From contig NZ_LMEE01000005.1 of NCBI RefSeq assembly GCF_001425305.1, positions 124,001 to 188,000 of the forward strand: a stretch of DNA of 64,000 nucleotides, in the 5' to 3' direction. Shown here one piece after another: positions 49,044 to 57,600 of the stretch. The notes beneath the pieces are model-generated. The model did not search any database. It saw nothing but the letters and a program-made list of their open reading frames with translations, and was not told the origin of the DNA. The translations under genes and the position numbers were made by a program. The stretch's first letter is position 1. Each line of letters starts with the position of its first letter. This stretch comes from Phenylobacterium sp. Root1290. GTDB taxonomy: Bacteria > Pseudomonadota > Alphaproteobacteria > Caulobacterales > Caulobacteraceae.

Positions 49044-50846
49044 TCAGGCGAAGGCGCGTGCCGGGGTCTCGCCGCGCTCGACCGCGACGGCGTCGGCCAC
49101 GGCGCGGGCGACGGCCGAAACGCTGACCGGCTTGCGCAGGACAGAGTCGGCGCCGGCCTGGGTGCACTCGTTGGCTTCGTCGGCGTCGCCGCCGATCACG
49201 GCGACGATCGGGACCAGGGCGATGGCGCCTTCCAGTTCGCGGACCGCGGCGATGGCGGCGGGGCCGTCCATGTTGGGCATGCGCCCGTCGATCATCAGCA
49301 GGTCGAACTCGCAGACCCGGGCGAGATCGACGGCGCGGCGGCCGTCGACGGCGTGGACGACCTGGTGGCCGAGCTGTTCGAGGACGGCGCGCAGCATGGC
49401 GGCGTTGAGGGCGTCGTCCTCGGCGATCAGGACGCGCAGGCGCTGGCGGGTCTCGGTCTGGACAGCGCCGAGCTCGACCGGCGTCTCGATCTCTCCGGTG
49501 GGCTGGGCCTCAACGTCGAAGGGGAGTTCCAGGCGGAAGCACGAACCGACGCCGACGGCGCTGTGGGCCGAGAGCTCGCCGCCCATCAGGCGCGCCAGCT
49601 GACGCGAGAGCGACAGGCCAAGGCCCGCGCCGGAGGTGCCGGCGCTGGTGCGGGCGATCCGGTTGAACGGCTCGAAGGCCTGTTCGAGCTCTTCATGCGC
49701 CAGGCCAGGGCCAGTATCGGCGATCTCGACCGCCAGGCGGCCCGAGGCGGCCAGTTCGACCCGCGCCTCGACGCGGCCGCGGACGGTGAATTTCAGCGCG
49801 TTGCCGAGCAGGTTGGCCAGGATCTGGCGGGCGCGGTGGGCGTCGGCGACGGCCGCGCCGCGCTCACGCGAGGCCAGATCGGGCGCGATGTGCAGGGTGA
49901 GCTCCAGGCCGCGCGAGGCGGCGTTGGGGCGGTTGAGGATGACCAGGTCGCGGATCAGGGCGACGGCGTCGAAGGCGTGGGTGTCGACCTCCAGGCGGCC
50001 CGCTTCGGCGGTCTCGGAATCGAGCGTGGTGTTGAGCACCGAGATCAGGTCGTTGGCGGCGTCCAGCGCCGCGGACAGCTGCTCGCGAGAGGGGGCGCTG
50101 CGGCCGTTGTGTCCGACGGCGGACGCCAGCACGTGGGCGACGCCGGTCAGGCCGTTGCGGATCTCGTGGCTGAGGGTGGCGACCAGGTCCGACTTCGACT
50201 GGGCGAGCTGGCGCGCTTGGTCCATGCGCAGGTCGCGGTCGGTGATCAGCACCTCGCGCTCGGCGGCCAGGGCGAACTGGCGGCGCAGAATGCGGTTGAG
50301 GATCAGGGCGAGGGCGAAGGCCAGGGCGATGCCGCCCCAGGCCAGGTTGGCGAGGCTGCGCTCCTCGGCGTTGCGCAGCAGGAAGTAGAGCGGGCCTGCG
50401 GCGGTGGCGGCGCCGACAATCAGCAGGCTGGGCAGCCAGGGGGCGGTGAAGAAGATCACCATGACCGCGGCGGCGACCGAGATCAGCATCAGTTCACCGC
50501 GAACCGGCCCGGCGCCGTCGCCGAACGCCGCCAACTGGGCGACCGCGGCGGCCCAGATCAGGCCGCAGAGGATGTGGACCTGGCCACGCTTGCGCAGGTT
50601 GAGGGCCTCAGGCTCCTTCAGCCAGTTCACCGCGGCGTAGAAGACGCCCCAGGCGACGGCGAAGATGGCGAAAGTGCCGGTCATCCAGACGGCGTTCTGC
50701 GCGTAGGAGCCGGCCCAGACCAGAATCGGCAGGCTGATGGTGAAGACGCCCAGCGCGTAGGGCAGCAGGGATGTCTGGGTCTCAAGCGCCTGCTGGGTGA
50801 CCGATGACCCGCCTCGGGTCTTTAGTTTATCGGTCTCGACCAGCAT
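49044..50846 (-). CDS. Membrane hybrid histidine kinase (HisKA-HATPase-REC)
   Basis: A 600-residue kinase. Residues about 25-195 contain about six hydrophobic helices (first LLPYALGVFTISLPILVWAG). The dimerisation domain carries H227 in TLSHEIRNGLTG; the usual T-P after H-E-I-R is N-G, unlike most kinases. The ATPase domain has LLGNALKFTVRG, DTGPGLA and GAGLGLSLS. The receiver has D520 in MIDGRMPNMDG. It is divergent from a DUF2336 gene, and a free Hpt protein and a second DUF2336 gene are within 5 kb, so it may feed a phosphorelay. Start chosen with GAGGAA upstream. Confidence 0.92.
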   Translation of the reverse strand: MLVETDKLKTRGGSSVTQQALETQTSLLPYALGVFTISLPILVWAGSYAQNAVWMTGTFAIFAVAWGVFYAAVNWLKEPEALNLRKRGQVHILCGLIWAAAVAQLAAFGDGAGPVRGELMLISVAAAVMVIFFTAPWLPSLLIVGAATAAGPLYFLLRNAEERSLANLAWGGIALAFALALILNRILRRQFALAAEREVLITDRDLRMDQARQLAQSKSDLVATLSHEIRNGLTGVAHVLASAVGHNGRSAPSREQLSAALDAANDLISVLNTTLDSETAEAGRLEVDTHAFDAVALIRDLVILNRPNAASRGLELTLHIAPDLASRERGAAVADAHRARQILANLLGNALKFTVRGRVEARVELAASGRLAVEIADTGPGLAHEELEQAFEPFNRIARTSAGTSGAGLGLSLSRQLARLMGGELSAHSAVGVGSCFRLELPFDVEAQPTGEIETPVELGAVQTETRQRLRVLIAEDDALNAAMLRAVLEQLGHQVVHAVDGRRAVDLARVCEFDLLMIDGRMPNMDGPAAIAAVRELEGAIALVPIVAVIGGDADEANECTQAGADSVLRKPVSVSAVARAVADAVAVERGETPARAFA

Positions 50847-50951
50847 GAATGGGGTTCCTCGGCGGCTGGCCAAGACCCTAGCGCGGCAGGGTTGGCGGAG
50901 GGTTACGCGGCAAGGTAAATCCACAGCCGGGCGAGCAACCGTTCATTAAGC

Positions 50952-50966
50952 TTAACCCTAGATTAT
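50952..50966 (+). promoter_or_regulatory. TTAA-N7-TTAT, candidate CtrA box upstream of a DUF2336 gene
   Basis: The spacing matches CtrA sites with one mismatch in the right half. It lies 41 bases before the start at 51007 and about 106 bases from the divergent kinase gene. The overlapping TTAAGCTTAA (50946-50955) adds a second AT-rich palindrome. Confidence 0.4.
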
Positions 50967-51006
50967 CCTTTTGGCGGGGGCTGACGCCCCTATCGGGGGC
51001 AGGGGT

Positions 51007-52173
51007 ATGGCGACGACGCGGGCGGCGCTGACGGACGAAGACATCCGCACGCTGGTCAGGGGCGCGACGCCAGACGAACGCGCCTTCGCCGCGCGGAAGA
51101 TCTGCCGCCGACTGGACGCCGCCGTGCTCAGCGAAGACGACCGCGGCCATGCGCAGGACATCCTGCGGGTGATGGCGCGCGACGCCGCCGAGATGGTGCG
51201 CGAGGCGCTGTCGATAACCTTGAAGAGCTCGCCGTTGGTGCCGCACGATGTGGCGCTGCAACTGGCCCGCGACGTGGAAACGGTCTGCCTGCCGATCCTG
51301 GGCGCGTCGCCGGTGTTCACCGACGCCGATCTGGTCGAGATCGTGCGGCTGGGCGAGCCGGTGCGTCAGGTCGCGATCGCCAAGCGGCCGCAGGTGTCGA
51401 AGGCGGTGACGCGGGCGATCGTCGATCATGGCGCGGAGAGTGCGGTCGAGGCGGCGTGCGCCAACGACAACGCCGACTTCGCCGACCAGACGCTGAGCGA
51501 CGCGGTCGAGCGGTTCGAACGCTCCGAGCAGGTGCTGGCGGCGGTGGCCTATCGCAACGCGCTGCCGCTGGCGGTGACCGAGAAGCTGGTCAGCATGGTC
51601 AGCGAACAGGTTCGCGACCACCTGCTGAACCGACACGAGATTTCCGCCGAGCTGGCCCTGGAGATCGCCATGGGCGCGCAGGAGCGCGCGACGGTGGACC
51701 TGGTGGACCAAGCCGGGCGGACCAGCGACGTGAAGGCCTTTGTCAGCCATCTGCGCCAGCATGACCGGCTGACCGCCTCGCTGCTGCTGCGGGCCCTCGC
51801 CCAGGGGCACATGACCTTCCTAGAGTGGGGACTGGCCGAGCTGGCCAGCGTGCCTCACCACCGCACCTGGCTGATGATCCACGACGCCGGCCCGCTGGGG
51901 CTGAAGGCGGTCTATGACCGGGCCGGGTTGCCGGCGCGGCTCTACGGCGCCTTCCGGGCCGGGGTGGACACATATCACTCCATGGAGTTCGACGGTGGCG
52001 CGCGGGACCGCGAGCGCTTCCAGGAGCGGATGCTGCATCGCTTCCTGACCCAGCCTGAGATCGCCGGGCGCGAGGACACTGACTACCTGCTGGACAAGAT
52101 GGACAGGCTGTCGGGCGCGGCCCGCGCGTCCTATCAGGAAAAGGCCGAGGCGCGGCGTCAGGCCAGCGCCTAA
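51007..52173 (+). CDS. DUF2336 domain-containing protein
   Basis: A 388-residue soluble protein of repeated helix pairs (about 12 hairpins), the DUF2336 layout: RTLVRGATPDERAFAARKICRRL near the start, then DVALQLARDVETVCLPILGASPVFTDADLVEIVR and QVAIAKRPQVSKAVTRAIVDHG. It resembles HEAT-like repeats. The biological role is unknown; members are restricted to alphaproteobacteria. It has no catalytic motif. It is divergent from the hybrid kinase gene, and a second, diverged DUF2336 protein lies at 54371-55543. Start chosen at an ATG with GGGGGCAGGGG upstream. Confidence 0.85.
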   Translation: MATTRAALTDEDIRTLVRGATPDERAFAARKICRRLDAAVLSEDDRGHAQDILRVMARDAAEMVREALSITLKSSPLVPHDVALQLARDVETVCLPILGASPVFTDADLVEIVRLGEPVRQVAIAKRPQVSKAVTRAIVDHGAESAVEAACANDNADFADQTLSDAVERFERSEQVLAAVAYRNALPLAVTEKLVSMVSEQVRDHLLNRHEISAELALEIAMGAQERATVDLVDQAGRTSDVKAFVSHLRQHDRLTASLLLRALAQGHMTFLEWGLAELASVPHHRTWLMIHDAGPLGLKAVYDRAGLPARLYGAFRAGVDTYHSMEFDGGARDRERFQERMLHRFLTQPEIAGREDTDYLLDKMDRLSGAARASYQEKAEARRQASA

Positions 52174-52226
52174 CTGCCCTAGCGTCATACTTGCGTGCGC
52201 GGGGAGGGGCTCCCAAGCTGCGCGCC

Positions 52227-53000
52227 ATGACATCGCCAGACATCAAGCCCGCCGCCACGATTCTGCTGCTGCGCGACGATCCGACGTTCGAAGTGCTGAT
52301 GGTGAAGCGCCATCACCAGATCGACTTCGCCTCCGGAGCGCTGGTGTTTCCGGGCGGCAAGAGCCATGCGGGCGACCACGACCCGGCCTGGAAGGGCCAG
52401 GCGCTAGGCTGGGCGGAGTTCGACGCCGAGCAGCGCGGCCTGCGCATAGCGGCGATCCGCGAGGTGTTCGAGGAGGCGGGCATCCTGCTGGGCCGCCGCT
52501 CGGACGGATCGCCGATCGGCGGGGAGTCGGCGCCGCTGGACGTGCGTCAGAAGGTGGATGCGGGCGAGCTGGCTTTTCTTGACGTGGTGCGCGAGCTGGA
52601 CGTCGTCATCGATCTGAATGCATTGACGATTTTCGCGCGCTGGATCACGCCGCCGCTGACGCCCAAGCGCTTCGATACCTGGTTCTATGTGGTGACGGCG
52701 CCGGACGACCAGCTGGCCGCGTGCGATGGCCGCGAGACGGTCGACGCCGAATGGATCTCGCCGCTCGAGGTTCTGCGGCTGGCCGAGGCCGGCGAGCGGA
52801 AGGTGATCTTCCCGACCCGCATGAACGTAAAGCTGTTGGCCGAAGCGGTCAGCGCCGACGATTGCGTCGCGCAGGCCCAGGCGCGGACCCTGGTGACGGT
52901 GGAGCCGCAGATCCAGGATCGGCCGGACGGCAAGGTTCTGGTTCTGCCGCCGGACGCCGGCTATGGCGTGGTCGAGGAGCCGCTGTCGAGCGTGATGTAG
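52227..53000 (+). CDS. NUDIX hydrolase, NUDT19/CoA diphosphatase-like
   Basis: A 257-residue NUDIX protein. The box is split: FPGGKSHAGDHDPAWKG followed about 25 residues later by AAIREVFEEAGILLG (R-E-x-x-E-E-A-G). The insert between G-G and R-E is characteristic of the peroxisomal-type NUDT19 group, which hydrolyses CoA or acyl-CoA. The substrate remains inferred. The ATG at 52227 is chosen over 52191 because the earlier start has no similarity. It ends six bases before the end of the convergent Hpt gene. Confidence 0.88.
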   Translation: MTSPDIKPAATILLLRDDPTFEVLMVKRHHQIDFASGALVFPGGKSHAGDHDPAWKGQALGWAEFDAEQRGLRIAAIREVFEEAGILLGRRSDGSPIGGESAPLDVRQKVDAGELAFLDVVRELDVVIDLNALTIFARWITPPLTPKRFDTWFYVVTAPDDQLAACDGRETVDAEWISPLEVLRLAEAGERKVIFPTRMNVKLLAEAVSADDCVAQAQARTLVTVEPQIQDRPDGKVLVLPPDAGYGVVEEPLSSVM

Positions 53001-53006
53001 ACGCCG

Positions 53007-53477
53007 TCAGGCCGCGGCGGCGACCTTGCGTTCCAGCTCTTCGATCAGGATGCGGCCGACGGGATGGTCGTCGGTCTTGATGTCGTCGCGCACGGCCGCC
53101 TTGATGGCGTCGATGTGGGCGTCGACCAGGGCCAGCGACACGGTCAGGCGCTTGTCCTTGTCGTCGATCAGCCGGCACAGCGAAGCGCCGATGCGGGTGA
53201 TCAGCGGGAATTCATAGGTCGTGCCCAGACCCTTCAGGTCGTGAGCGCGGAGGTAGAGGGTTTCCATGGTCTCGGCGGAAACGCCTTCGTCGCGGACGCG
53301 CGCGCGGGAAGCGTCGAGCTTGACCACTTCTTCGGAAAGCCATTGGGCGAAGTTGCCCGACAGGCTCTTCAGGGCGGCTTCGGCCTTGGCGATGGCGCTC
53401 GGGTCGATCGCACCGAACCGGCCACCGACCTTCAGACGAAGGCTGGGCGGCTGCATGACCGGATTCTGTTGGCTCAC
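53007..53477 (-). CDS. Free-standing histidine phosphotransfer (Hpt) protein
   Basis: A 156-residue helical protein. The Hpt phospho-acceptor H79 is in LYLRAHDLKGLGTTYEF, the standard H-x-x-K-G motif, followed by helices with ASLCRLIDD and VDAHIDAIKAAV. It can move phosphate between the receiver of a hybrid kinase and another receiver. The GTG start has AGGAGG eight bases upstream. The hybrid kinases at 33085 and 49044 are possible donors, and no response regulator is in view. It is separated from the NAD kinase gene by 77 bases. Confidence 0.88.
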   Translation of the reverse strand: MSQQNPVMQPPSLRLKVGGRFGAIDPSAIAKAEAALKSLSGNFAQWLSEEVVKLDASRARVRDEGVSAETMETLYLRAHDLKGLGTTYEFPLITRIGASLCRLIDDKDKRLTVSLALVDAHIDAIKAAVRDDIKTDDHPVGRILIEELERKVAAAA

Positions 53478-53554
53478 TACGCGGCCTCCTAGGACAACAT
53501 GCGTCAGCCTAGAGGGCAGGCGTTAACAACGAATGAGCCCGGAACCAGCGGTAA

Positions 53555-54337
53555 TCACACAGAAAACTGCTCGGCCAGGACGCGCTCTTCGAGGCTTCGG
53601 CCAGCGTCGAACAGCATGTGCAACGCCACGTCGCGGTTCTCGGCGATCTGTACCCGGACCACATCGCGGACCTCGAAGTTGTCGGCCACCGCGCTGACGG
53701 GTCGCTTGTCGGCTTCCAGGATTTCGAAGGTGACCTTGGCGGTGTGGGCGAGCAGGGCGCCGCGCCAACGGCGGGGGCGGAAGGCGCTGATCGGGGTCAG
53801 CGCCAGCACCTTTGCGTCCAGCGGAATGATCGGGCCGTGGGCCGAGAGATTGTAGGCGGTCGAGCCGGCAGGGGTGGCGACCAGAGCGCCGTCGCACGAC
53901 AGCTCCGCCAGCCGGACCTTGCCGTCGATCGAGATGCGCAGCTTGGCGGTCTGGCGCGTCTGGCGCAGCAGCGAGACCTCGTTGATGGCCAGCGCCTCAA
54001 GGCGGCGGCCGTCGGCATCGACGGCGACCATCGACAACGGATGGATGATCGCCTGCTCGGCCGCGTTGATCCGCTCCAGGAGCGCGTCCTCGCTGTACTC
54101 GTTCATCAGGAAGCCGACCGAGCCGCGGTTCATGCCGTAGATCGGCCGGCCGCCCTTCAGGTTCTCGTGCAGGGTTTCGAGCATGAAGCCGTCGCCGCCG
54201 AGGGCGACGATGACCTGGGCCTCGTCGTCGGAGGCCTGACCATAGCGCGCGATGAGCGCTTCCTTGGCCTCCTGGGCCTCGGGGCGGTCGCTGGCCGCGA
54301 AGGCGAGACGGGTCACGAAGGGCTCAGGCTTGAACAT
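53555..54337 (-). CDS. nadK: NAD kinase
   Basis: A 260-residue enzyme that makes NADP from NAD and ATP. Hallmarks are [13 protein letters not shown] (G-G-D-G), [13 protein letters not shown], the INEVSLLR segment, the S-x-x-G-S-T-A-Y-N-x-S loop in [16 protein letters not shown], and the C-terminal [15 protein letters not shown]. It is an essential housekeeping gene. It lies between the Hpt gene and the second DUF2336 gene on the minus strand; the start codon at 54337 is 33 bases from the DUF2336 stop, so the DUF2336, nadK and Hpt genes may be one transcription unit. Confidence 0.95.
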   Translation of the reverse strand: MFKPEPFVTRLAFAASDRPEAQEAKEALIARYGQASDDEAQVIVALGGDGFMLETLHENLKGGRPIYGMNRGSVGFLMNEYSEDALLERINAAEQAIIHPLSMVAVDADGRRLEALAINEVSLLRQTRQTAKLRISIDGKVRLAELSCDGALVATPAGSTAYNLSAHGPIIPLDAKVLALTPISAFRPRRWRGALLAHTAKVTFEILEADKRPVSAVADNFEVRDVVRVQIAENRDVALHMLFDAGRSLEERVLAEQFSV

Positions 54338-54370
54338 GGCCGGGCAAAAGTCCGTGAAACGGGCGATCCG

Positions 54371-55543
54371 TCAACCGGGGTTCACGGCCTGGCGGAAAGC
54401 GGCGCCCGCGAAGTGGGCGTCGAACGGCCCAAAGGCGCCGCCGGCGCGGCGCGCGCCTTCCTGTCCGCCGCCCGGCAGGCCGTGGTTCAGGTTGCGAACC
54501 ATCTGGAGGATGGTCGGGAAGACGCTGCGGTCGATGCCGACGGCGGCGCAGGCCAGGGCCAGCAGCTCTGGGCGGTCGGAGTCGACGGCCCGGCGCACAT
54601 GGGTCGGATCAAAGCGGCCGATCGACGCCAAACTGGCCAGAAACAGGGTGAGGCGGCCTTCCTTCAGCGCGCGCAGCAGATAGCCGGGACGCAGCTGGCC
54701 GGCGGCCTCGAGCTTGGCGACCAGCCGCCGCTCCATCTCCTCGCGCTCGCCCTCGCGGGCGTGAGGCGCGGCGACTTCCGGCGTAGCCAGGCCGCCATGG
54801 GCCTCCTGGACGGAAACGGCCAGGGCGGCGTCGAGCGCGGCGGCGTCCAGGCGAAAGCGATCGACCAGCGAATGGCGCAACGCCTGTCCGACCCAGACGT
54901 AGAGCTGGCGGGCCAGACCGCCGGTCAGACCGGGGTGACGCGCAAGCGGCGAGCGAAGCGCGGCGTTGCGTTCGGATGCGGCGACCAGCACCGCGAGGTC
55001 ATGCTCGGCCACGGCAGCCGTCGCGTTGCCGGCCAGGGCGGTCAGCACCGCCGGTTCGCTGTGCTGGAGAATGGCGGCCACGACGGGTGGACCGATGTTG
55101 GGGCGGCGGGCGACTTCGATCTGGTGCTCGATCGTCGCCTCGACCAGCAGGCGCACCAGGTCGTGGTCCTTGAGCACCGGGCTGCTGGCGATGACGGGGC
55201 GGGCGATCTCGATGTCATCCAGAGCCAGCACGTTGACGAGAGCCGACGGCGCCCAGTCCGCCTGGGCCAGCTTCTCCGACAGACGTCGGCGGATGTCGCG
55301 TTCGGCCTCGACGACGAGCGACATGAAGATCGAGTTCAGCAGGGCCTGGACCGGCTTGGATGTCATCAGGTCGGCGGCGCCTTCGCCGTCGTCGCAGAGA
55401 TCGACGATGGCCAGCAGCAGACGCTCGCGGTCGGCCGGCGCGCGGCTGCGGGCCAGACTCAGCAGGTCATCGGTCTTGGCGGCCACGCTCAAACTGGCAT
55501 CCCCGGCGCTCACTTCGAATCTGCGCCGAGCGGATGAAAACAT
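54371..55543 (-). CDS. DUF2336 domain-containing protein
   Basis: A 390-residue helical-repeat protein. The DUF2336 pattern is seen in TDDLLSLARSRAPADRERLLLAIVDLC, SPVLKDHDLVRLLVEATIEHQIEVARRPNIG and LRPGYLLRALKEGRLTLFLASLASIG; the last matches AGLL-RAL-x-G-x-x-x-F-L in the paralogue at 51007. It therefore is a second copy of the family in the same cluster, and much diverged. No catalytic motif or signal peptide. The start has a six-base inverted CATGGT/ACCATG repeat over it, and glpK is divergent. Confidence 0.85.
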   Translation of the reverse strand: MFSSARRRFEVSAGDASLSVAAKTDDLLSLARSRAPADRERLLLAIVDLCDDGEGAADLMTSKPVQALLNSIFMSLVVEAERDIRRRLSEKLAQADWAPSALVNVLALDDIEIARPVIASSPVLKDHDLVRLLVEATIEHQIEVARRPNIGPPVVAAILQHSEPAVLTALAGNATAAVAEHDLAVLVAASERNAALRSPLARHPGLTGGLARQLYVWVGQALRHSLVDRFRLDAAALDAALAVSVQEAHGGLATPEVAAPHAREGEREEMERRLVAKLEAAGQLRPGYLLRALKEGRLTLFLASLASIGRFDPTHVRRAVDSDRPELLALACAAVGIDRSVFPTILQMVRNLNHGLPGGGQEGARRAGGAFGPFDAHFAGAAFRQAVNPG

Positions 55544-55607
55544 GGTTACAACCTGTTGACCATGTGGGCGCGAGTCGTGCGCCGAGTGAGATCTGCGGAG
55601 GTGGAGA

Positions 55608-57107
55608 ATGGCGGAACCTCTGATCCTGGCCTTGGACCAGGGCACCACTTCGACGCGGGCGATCGTGTTCGACGCCACCGGCGCGCCGGTGGCCGAGGCG
55701 GGCCGCCCGCTGCAGCAATTCTATCCTGACGACGGCTGGGTGGAGCATGACGCCGAGGAGATCTTCGAGGCGTCGGTGACTGTCATGCGCGAGGCGCTGG
55801 CGAAGACCGGTCGGCCGATCGAGGACGTGGCGGCGATGGGGATCACCAATCAGCGTGAGACCGTGGTCGTCTGGGACAAGGCGACCGGCAAGCCGATCCA
55901 CCGGGCGATCGTCTGGCAGGACCGCCGCACGGCGCCCACCTGCGAGCGCCTGCGCGCGGCAGGTCGCGAGCCGCTGGTCACCGAGCTGACCGGACTGCTG
56001 CTCGACCCCTATTTTTCCGGCACGAAGATCGCCTGGATTTTGAATGCGGTGGATGGCGCACGGGCCCGGGCGGAGGCCGGCGAACTGCTGGCCGGCACCA
56101 TGGACAGCTGGGTCATCTGGAAACTGACGGGCGGCAAGGTCCACGCCACCGACGCGACCAACGCCTCGCGCACCATGCTGTTCGACCTGAAGGCGCAGGC
56201 GTGGTCGCCCGAGATGCTCGAGATGCTGGACGTGCCGGCGGCCCTGATGCCGACGGTGTTGGACTGCGCCGGCGACTACGGCTCGACGCAGAGCGAGTTG
56301 CTGGGGCGAGCCATCCCGATCCGCGGCGTGGCGGGAGATCAGCAGGCGGCCCTGATGGGCCAGGGCTGCATTCGCGCCGGAGAGATGAAGGCCACATACG
56401 GCACCGGCTGCTTCATGCTGGTGAACACCGGCGAGCATCTTGCGCCTTCGCGCTCACGGCTGCTGACCACGGTGGCGGCTCGGCTGCATGGTCGCCCCAC
56501 CTATGCGTTGGAAGGTTCGATCTTCATCGCCGGCGCTGCGCTGCAGTGGGTGAATGAAGGGCTGAAGGTCGAGGGCGGGGGCGCCGGCGTCGAGAAGTTG
56601 GCCCAGAGCGCGCGCAGCGATCATGGCGTGGTGCTGGTGCCCGCCTTCACCGGCCTTGGCGCGCCGTGGTGGGACGCCAATGCGCGTGGCGCGCTGTTCG
56701 GCATGACCCGCGACACGGGGCTGGCCGAGATCGCCGATGCGGCGTTCGAAGCCTGCGCCCTGCAGACCCGCGACCTGATCGAGGCGATGCGGGCCGATGC
56801 GCCCGGCGCGTTCGGCCGCGACGTTGAGCTGCGGATCGACGGCGGCATGTCCCGCAGCGCGTGGTTCAGCCAGCGGCTGTCCGACCTGACCGGCATCGCT
56901 GTCGGCCGCGCCACCTACATGGAAACCACGGCGCTTGGCGCGGCGCTGTTCGCGGGCCTGGGGGCGGGCGTCTATGCCAGTGTCGAAGAGGCCGCGGCGG
57001 CGCGGCCCTCGACCGAGCGCATGGAACCGACGTTGAGCGTCCATGGCCGGGAAGCGGCCTACGCACGCTGGCTGGACGCGGTGGCGCGCGTGAAGACCAC
57101 CGCCTGA
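55608..57107 (+). CDS. glpK: Glycerol kinase
   Basis: A 499-residue FGGY kinase that phosphorylates glycerol to glycerol 3-phosphate. Hallmarks: LDQGTTSTRAIVFD at the start, GITNQRETVVVWDKATG, the LLDPYFSGTKIAWILN lid segment, the FGGY signature MKATYGTGCFMLVNTG and LVPAFTGLGAPWWDANARGALFG, and C-terminal DGGMSRSAWFSQRLSDLTG. Length matches the E. coli enzyme. The gene has no glpF, glpD or glpR next to it. It is divergent from the DUF2336 gene, with GGAGG upstream of the start. Confidence 0.96.
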   Translation: MAEPLILALDQGTTSTRAIVFDATGAPVAEAGRPLQQFYPDDGWVEHDAEEIFEASVTVMREALAKTGRPIEDVAAMGITNQRETVVVWDKATGKPIHRAIVWQDRRTAPTCERLRAAGREPLVTELTGLLLDPYFSGTKIAWILNAVDGARARAEAGELLAGTMDSWVIWKLTGGKVHATDATNASRTMLFDLKAQAWSPEMLEMLDVPAALMPTVLDCAGDYGSTQSELLGRAIPIRGVAGDQQAALMGQGCIRAGEMKATYGTGCFMLVNTGEHLAPSRSRLLTTVAARLHGRPTYALEGSIFIAGAALQWVNEGLKVEGGGAGVEKLAQSARSDHGVVLVPAFTGLGAPWWDANARGALFGMTRDTGLAEIADAAFEACALQTRDLIEAMRADAPGAFGRDVELRIDGGMSRSAWFSQRLSDLTGIAVGRATYMETTALGAALFAGLGAGVYASVEEAAAARPSTERMEPTLSVHGREAAYARWLDAVARVKTTA

Positions 57108-57111
57108 CCGG

Positions 57112-57336
57112 CTAGGCTCTGAAGACCCAGCGTCGCCAGCGGATCGCCATGCCGGCGATGCCGAAGCCGGCGATCATCAGCGCCCAGCTGATCAGGGATG
57201 CGGCCGTCTCGGGCGATGCGACGGTCCCCACGGGCGACGGCGCGACTAATGTCGCCCTGTATATGGTTGCGGCGTCCGGGGCTCCAGCCAAGGTCAGCCC
57301 CGCCGCGAACGCGGCAAGTTTCAGCATGTTCCGCAC
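57112..57336 (-). CDS. Small exported protein with PEP-CTERM-like tail
   Basis: A 74-residue protein. It has an N-terminal hydrophobic signal (LKLAAFAAGLTLAGAPDAAT), a short middle part and a second C-terminal hydrophobic helix (LISWALMIAGFGIAGMAIRW) followed by R-R-W-V-F-R-A. The tail resembles the PEPxxWA sorting signal of alphaproteobacteria (usually P-E-P-A-T-W-A-M-M-I-x-G-F-G), with the P-E-P degraded to S-P-E. The mature domain is only about 30 residues. A GTG at 57336 is chosen because GGAGG is six bases away; the ATG at 57327 has none so placed. Confidence 0.6.
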   Translation of the reverse strand: MRNMLKLAAFAAGLTLAGAPDAATIYRATLVAPSPVGTVASPETAASLISWALMIAGFGIAGMAIRWRRWVFRA

Positions 57337-57600
57337 AGGCGACCTCCCGCCTCCGAGCGTGCAGCTACAAATTTTTCCTAAGAGACCCGCCATCCCCAGC
57401 CTAGGAACATTCGGGCCGATACGCGGTACTCAAGAGCGCCAGTTGGTTTTGCGCTAACAGAGTTCTCGATCCATCGCCGACGGGTGTCAACGCTCGTTTG
57501 CCGTGTAGAATCAAGGTGCGAGGCTGCGCTTGACGGTGATCGCTGTCGGCGCGACTCTAGTAATCAACGATCAGGCAGAAATCACCACAGGGAGGCCGCC

